From assembly GCA_951804985.1 (NCBI GenBank), contig OX638134.1:3720001-3784000 (forward strand): a stretch of DNA of 64,000 bases, written 5' to 3'. The position numbers and the translations under genes are program-made. Below, piece after piece: positions 56,041-64,000 of the stretch. Position 1 is the first letter of the stretch. Every line of letters begins with the position of its first letter. This DNA comes from Dryomyza anilis (Eukaryota > Arthropoda > Insecta > Diptera > Dryomyzidae). A model generated the notes under the pieces. It did not search any database. It was not told the origin of the DNA and saw only the letters and a program-made list of their open reading frames with translations.

Positions 56041-56705
56041 GCATTGAAAATTGATTAAGTTTCTTCAGTTAACTGGCAACTCTGCTCAAACATAAATGTG
56101 TTGTGGAAGCAACCAACAAAGATGAGAAAAGCCAAATTCACACAAAAGACGTTGTGCCATCGATGAATGTTAAGCAGTCGCAGATGCGCGTTCGTTCGCA
56201 GTTGCTGGCATGACAACGATTAAATTTCACTTAAAGCCAATAATAATTAATTTGGTTAATTTGTTGTTTGGTCAGCATAATTGCGGTGCATGATTTAGCT
56301 GTTGACTGTTAATTTGTAGCACTTAAAATTGGAAATTTTGCGAATGCGGAAAAACTTTACAAAATTTACATGTTATGATTTGAAATATTTTTGTTATTTA
56401 GTAATTAGAGATTTTTTATATTTTTTTATTTATAATATTTTTAAGTTTTTATTAATATTTTTTATAATAATTATGATTTTTTTTTTCTTTTTTATATATT
56501 ATACTCAGAGAATTTTCACAGATAACTTGTTCAACAGACGCAAGTTAATTTTAAATGATATTTTTAACTATAGAAAACAACAAAAATTCTATAAATTACA
56601 GACATATTCACGTTAAATTTACATTTCCTATTATTAAAATTTAGTATCACAATAATCACTTATAATAATAATATATAATAATCACATGATCAATCGTTAG
56701 AAAAA
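56041..56705. other. AT-rich DNA with a complex patch at 56065-56300, no gene seen
   Basis: The patch holds CAGTCGCAGATGCGCGTTCG and GTTCGCAGTTGCTGGCATG. The 56329-56616 open frame is Phe/Ile-rich with no domain. Confidence 0.35.
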
Positions 56706-56709
56706 AAAA

Positions 56710-56711
<2 letters not shown>

Positions 56712-56780
<69 letters not shown>

Positions 56781-56790
56781 TATATATATT
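56712..56790. repeat. (TA)n microsatellite, about 75 bp
   Basis: Nearly uninterrupted TA dinucleotides with a single AAATA break near the right end. Confidence 0.98.
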
Positions 56791-56924
56791 TAAATTTCTA
56801 TATTCTTTGTTTTATTTTTAAATTGTTTTTATACATATTTTTTAACAGTATTTTTTTATTATTATTTTAAAACATATATTTTCAATATTTCAACATTTTT
56901 TTTTTAAATATTTTTTAATATTTT

Positions 56925-58085
56925 TTTATTATTTTTTAATATTTTTTTAATATTTTTTAATATTTTTTAATATTTTTTTTATATTTTTTTTATATTTTTT
57001 TAATATTTTTTAAATATTTTTTTAATATTTTTTTAATATTTTTTAATATATTTTTAATATTTTTTAATATTTTTTAATATTTTTATATATTTTTTAATAT
57101 TTTTTAATATTTTTTAATATTTTTTAATATTTTTTAATATTTTTTAATATTTTTTAATATTTTTTAATATTTTTTAATATTTTTTTAATATTTTTTAATA
57201 TTTTTTAATATTTTTTAATATTTTTTAATATTTTTTAATATTTTTTAATATTTTTTAATATTTTTTAATATTTTTTAATATTTTTTAATATTTTTTAATA
57301 TTTTTTAATATTTTTAAAAATTTTTTAATATTTTTAAAATTTTTTAATATTTTTTAATATTTTGTAATATTTTTTAACATTTTTTAATATTTTTTAATAT
57401 TTTTTAATATTTTTTAATATTTTTAATATTTTTTAATATTTTTTAATATTTTTTAATATTTTTTAATATTTTTTAATATTTTTAATATTTTTTAATATTT
57501 TTTAATATTTTTTAATATTTTTTAATATTTTTTAATATTTTTTAATATTTTTTAATATTTTTTAATATTTTTTAATATTTTTTAATATTTTTTAATATTT
57601 TTTAATATTTTTTAATATTTTTTAAAATTTTTTAATATTTTTAAAATTTTTTAATATTTTTTAATATTTTGTAATATTTTTTAATATTTTTTAACATTTT
57701 TTAATATTTTTTAATATTTTTTAATATTTTTTAATATTTTTTAATATTTTTTAATATTTTTTAATATTTTTTAATATTTTTTAATATTTTTTAATATTTT
57801 TTAATATTTTTTAATATTTTTTAATATTTTTTAATATTTTTTAATATTTTTTAATATTTTTTAATATTTTTTAATATTTTTTAATATTTTTTAATATTTT
57901 TTAATATTTTTTAATATTTTTTAATATTTTTTAAAATTTTTTAATATTTTTAAAATTTTTTAATATTTTTTAATATTTTGTAATATTTTTTAATATTTTT
58001 TAACATTTTTTAATATTTTTAATATTTTTTAATATTTTTAATATTTTTTAATATTTTTTTAAATTTTTTAATATTTTTTTAACAT
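56925..58085. repeat. (TTTTTTAATA)n array, T-rich on plus, about 1.15 kb
   Basis: The 10-11-bp unit TTTTTTAATA repeats over 100 times, nearly perfect from 57080 to 58010. Marker variants (TTTTTAAAATTTT, TTTTGTAATATT, TTTTAACATT) recur together near 57310-57380, 57620-57690 and 57930-58000, giving a higher-order period of about 310 bp, so large blocks were copied recently. Confidence 0.97.
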
Positions 58086-59355
58086 TTTTATTTTTTTTAT
58101 GTATTTCATTTATATTTTTTTCATATTTTCTCGTATTTATTTTTTCATTATTTATTTTTTGTTTTTTAATATTTGAAAAAACCTTATTTTTATATTTTAC
58201 AATATTTTTATATTTTTTGTCATACATTTTTATTTTTAAATTTTTTTTTATGGTTTTTTTGCATTTTAAAATTTCCAATTTTATTTTACTCTTTAAATTT
58301 ATTTTATGAATTAAATTTTTATTAATGCATTAATTATATCTACATATTTTTCGCTGTTGCTTCTGCGCCTGCGCACAACCGTAATCGGCGCAATTTGTTC
58401 AAAGAGCTTTAAGCTGCACGTGTTGCCAACTTCCAAACATGGCGATGTTGCGCGGGCAGACAAATGTTTTATTTTTTCAAAATGGTTTTGCAAACGAGGC
58501 GTAGGCCGGGGCATAGAATGCATTCAAAATTTGCATGCAACTCACTTCATCCGGCGTCCGTCCATGCGTTCGTCGGTCCGTTCGCCAATATGCATTCATG
58601 CAATCAATCGATCGTTTGCTTGTCCAACTCGTTGCCCACATTTAAAATGCAAATAATCAATTATCAATTAAAAAACAATAAGAAAATATAAAACTTTTAA
58701 TATGAATAATTGAGGCAACGTTAGCAACAACGATGCAACGTCTTTCTGTCTGTCTATTGACTAATGTAACGCAAGCACGTAGCGCGCGCGCAATGCAACG
58801 GAAGACGGAAGCAAAAGCGATATATTTCAAAATGTGCAGAGATATCAAATTTCCAACAAAGAAATGCAAATCTTCTTGGTGAACATCCTGTGCAGCAGAA
58901 ATGATTAATATTATTTTCATTGCATTTTATTTTCTATTTATTCAAATAAAAAAAAATACTCTTTGTTTAAAAATTTGTTTTACGAAATTTTTCTGTTTTG
59001 ACAATAAATTATATTAAGAGCTTTAAGTCTTTTGTTAAAAGATGCAGGAGAGAAGGCGCATCATGTTTATTATCCGCGTGAACATCGTGTTGTTGTCAAC
59101 ATGTTGCAACACACAACCCAGCGAACATTTAATGTTCGTCGTTATCGCAGCGCCATCTTTTGCATGTTTATCACGGAAATTTAAGCCAAAATTAACACAG
59201 ATAAACAATTAAGAATTGAAAAATGAACTGTGAAAATTACAAAAATTATAAATAAAAACTATAACTAATGTGAGAAACAGGAAAATAAAGCAAACAAATA
59301 ATGCAAACATTAAATTAAATGAAGGGAAAATTAATTAAATAAAGTCAATATATAA
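58086..59355. other. Single-copy spacer between inverted T-rich and A-rich arrays, with GC-richer island
   Basis: The island at 58340-58620 and 58700-58900 has sequences such as CGCCTGCGCACAACCG and GCGCGCGCAATGCAACG. Overlapping frames exist on both strands (58311-58523 minus, 58357-58656 plus) but no domain or splice evidence, so no gene is called. Confidence 0.4.
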
Positions 59356-59860
59356 TGTATGAAATATATGAAAAATAATGAAAAAATATTAACATATTTA
59401 AAAAAAAAAAAAGTAAATATGAAAAAAATATTAAATAATATTGAACAATATTAAAAAATATTAAAAAAATTGGTACAAAACACCCAATTTGTACTGACTG
59501 GACCTTGAGCACGTTAAGACAATATCTTAAAATTATTAAGAGGTCGTAAAACAAAAACAATTAATATTAAAAAATATTAAAAAATATTAAAAAATATTAA
59601 AAAATATTAAAAAATATTAAAAAATATTAAAAAATATTAAAAAATATTAAAAAATATTAAAAAATATTAAAAAATATTTAAAAATATTAAAAAATATTTA
59701 AAAATATTTAAAAATATTAAAAAATATTAAAAAATTTTAAATAATATTAAAAAAATGTTAAAAAATATTAAAAAATATTAAACAATTTAAAGAAATATTA
59801 AAAAAAAATTAAAAATATTAAAAAACATTTAAAACATTAAGAGATATATAAAATATATGA
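59356..59860. repeat. (AAAAATATTA)n array, A-rich on plus
   Basis: The unit is the reverse complement of the 56925-58085 array. It is cleanest between 59560 and 59680 and is interrupted by the partial TIR element at 59470-59563. Confidence 0.92.
59470..59563. mobile_element. Solo end (94 bp) of the TIR element at 48603
   Basis: It starts TTGGTACAAAACACCCAATT, continues GGACCTTGAGCACGTTAAGA and ends AGAGGTCGTAAAACAAAAAC. It corresponds to one terminus of the 48603-48956 element plus its outer flank, with no second TIR nearby. It sits inside an A-rich 10-bp array just as the complete copy sits in an 18-bp AT array. Confidence 0.85.
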
Positions 59861-60834
59861 AAAATATAAAAATATAAAATTTATAAAAAATAGAAAAAGT
59901 AAAAAATTAAAATTTAAAAAATAAAAGACATACAAAATTTCGGAAATATAAAATTTGGAAAAAATATTTAAATTATTAAACTAATAAAAAATAAAAATTT
60001 CATTAAAGAAAACAATTTGAAAAATTCAAACATGGCATGTAAATCAGTTAAACGCTAATTTTTGGCTACAACTAACGCAGCTGGCGGCCAATTAAACGAA
60101 TGCGGCCCAACTAAAGCGGTTTTGGCAACAGCTGAATTTGTTTATTGACTTGGTTGTTGTTGTTTTTGCTTTAGTCCATTTGTTGACTACTTTTTTTAAG
60201 CATTAAAAAAAGCGGCTGCTGTTACTGTGAAAATGATAGAAACAAATGGCGAAAACAAACAACATTAGCAGCAACAAACCCAGCAGCAACAACTAATGAT
60301 TTTGCGCAATTTTCTGCATATTACATAAAAAACACAAAATATGGCAACGCTGTTTTGCAGCTTTTTGTAAATTCGTCTTTGCCACAAAGTGTTGCATGGC
60401 ATAATTTATTGTTGCACTGCAAAAATTAATTTGAAAAAAAATATACAATTTTTTTGTTAATTTTGCATGTTGTTGCATTTGCAAAATAAATTCTGTAAAA
60501 AATTACGCAAATTGGAGCAACGTGGGACGTGGGCTCAATTGCTGTGGGGTGAATAATGAATGGCAACAAGTGTCGCTGCGGAGGATGATGCTGGCAACAA
60601 ATGATGCTTTGTTGCTTGGTTGAGTGGATGATGTTGCTGATGCAAAGTTCGACTGCAACAGCAGCAAACAATTTGTCTAGCAATTGTCTATGGCAGATTG
60701 CAATTTGTTCAGAAAAAATAACAAAAATAAAATACTAGAATTTGCATTAGTTGCAGAGGCATTTTATGGAAAAATTGCGCAATGCGTGCAAAAGTGAAAA
60801 TCGGATGGCTGGCTACCGCCTACGTCGAAGAGAA
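59861..60834. other. AT-rich DNA with a CAGCAACAA-type patch, no gene seen
   Basis: At 60060-60700 the DNA is more complex, with AGCAGCAACAAACCCAGCAG and GGCAACAAATGATGC phrases on plus. Short overlapping minus frames (60293-60484, 60426-60683) show no domain. Confidence 0.35.
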
Positions 60835-61090
60835 TTTCAAAAATTAAATTTTTAGTGAAAAATTATAGAAATAATTGAATTTTTAGTTAAAAATTGTAGT
60901 TTTAATGAAAAATTGAATTTTTAGTGAAAAAATTGAATAGTTAGTGAAAAATTGAATTTTTTATTAAAAATTGAATTTTTTATGAAAAATTGATTTTTCA
61001 TTGGAAAATTGAATTTTCAATGAAAAATTTAATTTTTAAGGAAAAATTCAATTTTTAATAAAAAGTTTAATTTTTAAAGAAATTAAAATT
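60835..61090. repeat. 19-bp minisatellite, forward orientation, small diverged block
   Basis: About a dozen units of TTGAATTTTTAGTGAAAAA, more than 30 kb away from the next block of the same family at 29640-30445. Confidence 0.85.
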
Positions 61091-61999
61091 CTACCAAAAT
61101 TTCATTTTAATAATTTATATTAATCTATTAAGTCCAAAAATATGATATACATTTATATTACCCCTTTTGTAAAACTTAAAAGTATAACAATCTTTAGAAA
61201 ATAAACTCTAATCATTTTAATAAAGCTTAAATCTTTATGGCCCATTGGCACAATGGGCATTAAGGGGTTAAGAAAGAAAAATGTGACAAAAAATTTAAAT
61301 TTCATAAATATCAGAAAATGGTAGCAATATTTGCAACACAAAAACTATTAAAAAAGCACAGACATAAATGTTGTGATATAAGTTTTGGCAATGACATTGC
61401 AATAAATCAGAATAATATAAATAAAATAAAAACTTAATTTTAAAATTGGCATGAAGTGGTTTTAATTGCAAAAATAAAAATATAACCAAAAAAAAAAAAA
61501 CAAAAAAAAATCCAACTAAAAACGAAAGTCAACAATTTTTCATGAAGACATTTCAAATACGTTAATTGATGTCGTTAGTGGTTAAATTCGAGTTAACTTC
61601 GATTGAAAAGTATTGCGAAATGTTATTTATTTTTTTTAAATTGCAACAAAATTGAGGAAAAGAGTGGTTGATAAATATAGCGCCAAATTACGTTTTGCAT
61701 TCATTTGGCAATTTATTGAAAAAAGTATCAGATAAAAAAAAAATAAAATAAATAATAAATAAAAATATATAAGAAAAATAAAAAATAAATAAATAAAAAA
61801 AAAACTATAAACCGGTGACAATGAAAGTGAAATTGCGCGCTTTGATTTGATTTGGAATTCAAGGCGATTGACAACAATTGAAAAGCGCAGCAAAAAATAA
61901 AAGAAAAGTAGCAACTGCTGCTGCAACATTTTAACATTTTATTGCGCACAACCACAAGATTGATAGCCGCAATCGCAAACGAACGCTTATAATGCGCGC
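61091..61999. other. AT-rich DNA, no gene seen
   Basis: Contains a short palindrome, GCCCATTGGCACAATGGGC at 61240-61258, followed by ATTAAGGGGTTAA; an ACCCC at 61160 is its only hint of an inverted partner. Tyr/Phe-rich minus frames at 61636-62135 come from A-rich plus-strand runs. Confidence 0.4.
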
Positions 62000-62782
62000 T
62001 AGAGATGGGTTTTTTATGGGTACCTAATATATTATTTGAATTGTAGAAATAATTTTGTCCAAATGCTGAATACAAAAACTCCACCTGAGATTTGTGCAGA
62101 ATTTTTTTTATAATGAATATTAATTTTAAAATCAATTATTGAGATTCTATGGAGTCTACTTTGTGGTAAAATGACAAAAATATTTTCTTTTCATTAAGAA
62201 AATATTTCTAAAATGCCATATTTTTATTTTAGAATCAATTATAGCGATTTTATGGAGTCTACATTGTGGAAAAATGACAGAAATATTTTTTTTCTTTAAG
62301 ATAATTTTTCAAAAATTCCATATTTTTATTTTATAATCATTTACTACGATTTTATAAAGTCTAAATTGTGAAAAAATTACAAAAATATTTGTTTTTCTTT
62401 AAGAAAATATTTTTAAAATCCCATATTTTTATTTTAGAATCAATTACTGCAATTATAAAGTCAAAATTGTGGTAAAATGACAAAAATATTTATTTTGCTT
62501 TAAGATTATATTTTTAAAATCATACATTTTTTTTTTAGAATCAATACGATTTCATTGAGCCTACATTGTTGTTTAAGAAAATATTTTTTAAAATCCCATA
62601 TTTTTAGAAATTAGTATTCAAAATATTTTCGAATTAAAAAAAAATACCGACGGATTATTGTATGCTGAATTGCGCTGAATAAGTTAACTAATAAATTAAA
62701 AATAAATAAAGTACTTAATATTGATAAAAAAAAGTATTGAGTATTTGGTACCCATGATTACCAGAAAGTATCGACATCCCTA
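62000..62782. mobile_element. hAT-like non-autonomous element, 783 bp, with internal ~102-bp tandem repeats
   Basis: The left end is TAGAGATGGG and the right end CATCCCTA; sub-terminal ATGGGTACC (left) pairs with GGTACCCAT (right). The 8-bp flanks are ATGCGCGC (61992-61999) and ATGCTTGC (62783-62790), six of eight identical, as expected of an aged hAT target duplication. Inside, five units of about 102 bp begin near 62130, 62233, 62336, 62438 and 62540, each with AATCAATTA, TATGGAGTCTACATTGTGG and ATCCCATATTTTTATTTTAG phrases. No transposase frame. Confidence 0.7.
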
Positions 62783-63690
62783 ATGCTTGCGCGCGCCGTG
62801 AAAAATTACGCGAAATGAAAAGCTCCGCAAACAGCTCGTCTTTAAATCAATTTCCAACTGCAGCAGCAACGACGAACACGTCAAATCGTTTTATTTATGT
62901 TCGGTTCCCATGACTCGAGTTGAACTCGCGCGTTTTTGCGCGTGATTAAAAGTTAAAATTTGTGCTGCGCTGCGTTGTGTACATCAAAGCAGTGTCTGCT
63001 GCGGTTGCGCAAAGGAAATGCAAGACATCAATCGCACAACAAAACACAACAAAACTCAACAACATACATATTTTGGCGAGGCGGGCTGCGGTTTTGGTTG
63101 TGACTCAAAGCGCCTCAAGGTCGTTTACTGTGGCGTGCAAATTCAAACGAAATACGAAGCAAATTGGCAGCGACAATAACAACAGCAAAAATAGAAAGCC
63201 TGCATTTTTTTGTTTGTGTCTCAAAACTGAGTGTTGTGGGCAGTTAAAAGAAATGAAAATTGGCGGCCAAGTTGACAGCGCAATGGGAGGAAATGTGTCT
63301 GTTTGTGACGCATGTGCGGCGGCGGAGGTGGTTGTGCCAATGTTAGATTTGCTGTTATTGTTGGAGTTCAATTCAATAGATCCGTATTTATAAATTAAAG
63401 CTTATAATACAAAAATTGGAAATCTAATTATAATATTAAATTTTTAATAAATTTTAGGTTTCGTTTGTCCTCAAGATCTAGTTTTTCTGATGTTTTTAAC
63501 AATTTTTGTTAACCAGCTTGTTTATTACTTTTTTTCTTAAAATTCGTTTAGATTTTTATGCTATGTGTAAATTGTAAAAAAAAGACTTAATAATATGGAA
63601 TGAGTGTCGTATGAGTGATATTATTTAAATATTAAAATTTGTTTTAAAATTTTAAACGAATTGAGCTATAAAAACTGGGATACATGTATA
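62783..63690. other. GC-richer, CAACA-rich island (62790-63370) followed by AT-rich DNA
   Basis: On plus: AGCAGCAACGACGAAC, CAACAAAACTCAACAACA and a hairpin CGCGCGTTTTTGCGCG. A 143-codon frame (62962-63393, first ATG inside at 63252) has no recognisable domain and reads like translated leader sequence (Ala/Val/Arg-rich, CAA repeats). A plus-strand gene could start here and continue beyond the window, but no donor is decisive. Confidence 0.3.
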
Positions 63691-63717
63691 TTTTTTTTAT
63701 ACTTAATACTTTTTTGT

Positions 63718-63850
63718 ATTCTATTTGGTGCAAAGTTGAGTCGGACGGTATTGTGTTTTTTGATAACAATGAATTCTTTCAAAAAGGCGCTAGGAATTAT
63801 AAGACGGCGCGATGACATCGAACACAAAATGTTTCAGTTTAACGCGTAAA
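63718..63850 (+). pseudogene. Possible relic of a Tc1/mariner transposase C terminus
   Basis: One plus frame (about 63730-63808) reads ESDGIVFFDNNEFFQKGARN followed by YKTAR and a stop, then HRTQNVSV. The FFDNNEFFQKG phrase resembles the last helix region of mariner-type transposases as I recall them, but the match is short and the overlapping frame also reads open (MNSFKKALGIIRRRDD). Treated as a weak relic, not a gene. Confidence 0.2.
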
Positions 63851-64000
63851 TGTTGCATACCTCTAGGAGGAAATCCACAAACGCTTGATTTTTTAAAACC
63901 AATGCGATTAAATTGAAAACAATTTATTACAATTTACAAACATTGGCGCATAATCATAGATAATTTAAAGTCGACTTTATATTTTTTTTTTTTACAAAAT

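Noticed and set aside
4340..58085. CRISPR-like array
   Set aside because: The regular repeats have no unique spacers of constant length and the window is eukaryotic; these are minisatellites.
62962..63393. 143-codon plus-strand frame
   Set aside because: First true ATG is far inside; the composition is that of CAACA-rich leader DNA, with a competing frame on the other strand.

Overview
The window looks like an AT-rich, gene-poor piece of a higher dipteran (brachyceran fly) nuclear genome. The supporting evidence is GT-AG introns with AAG/GAG-type exons, TATA/Inr core promoter motifs, CAACAA-rich leader-like islands, a tRNA-derived SINE, several TIR elements and very long AT-rich minisatellites. 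No bacterial or organellar features are seen. I recognise two protein-coding genes, both on the minus strand; the rest is intron, intergenic DNA and repeats.

Gene 1 (3156-3931, minus) is a two-exon gene for a secreted protein of 236 residues. It has a signal peptide, a valine/proline-rich repetitive middle and a C-terminal cysteine-rich Kazal-like module. Gene 2 (7536-26972, minus) is a multi-exon orthologue of nuclear fallout (nuf), the fly class II Rab11-FIP/arfophilin. I reconstructed seven coding exons by hand: the N-terminal 230-codon exon at 26283-26972, then exons at 14890-14984, 14461-14595, 13118-13571, 12919-13046, a 39-nt micro-exon at 11977-12015, and the last exon at 7536-7664 encoding the Rab11-binding C terminus. 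Phase bookkeeping shows that one exon of length 3n+1 is still unplaced in the 11.3-kb intron, unless alternative first exons are used. The region above 27 kb is probably upstream nuf sequence or intergenic; I can support no further protein gene there.

Region by region: 1-2.0 kb, tandem 486-bp units, nearly identical; 4.3-6.0 kb, a near-palindromic 20-bp satellite; 7.9-9.5 kb, a T-rich minisatellite inside the last nuf intron; 11-30 kb, nuf introns carrying one 19-bp minisatellite (TTGAATTTTTAGTGAAAAA) at many sites in both orientations, a foldback element with a fragment of an HTH transposase, a tRNA-SINE and a 187-bp tandem repeat; 30-46 kb, AT-rich DNA with several MITE-like elements, a perfect hairpin, a second SINE and a degenerate GAAGAATTGTC array; 46-48.6 kb, an 18-bp array with higher-order structure, interrupted at its end by a TIR element; 51-56 kb, degenerate CTTGTATAA and ATCACA arrays; 56.7-59.9 kb, a (TA)n tract and two arrays of (TTTTTTAATA)n in opposite orientation around a GC-richer island; 62.0-62.8 kb, a hAT-like non-autonomous element with 8-bp target duplication.

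The two genes have no evident functional link: Nuf is a coiled-coil adaptor that binds Rab11 on recycling endosomes, and the Kazal-like protein is predicted to be extracellular. The most unusual aspect of the window is the number, length and inverted arrangement of minisatellites inside the nuf introns. I found no convincing new enzymatic or defence system.
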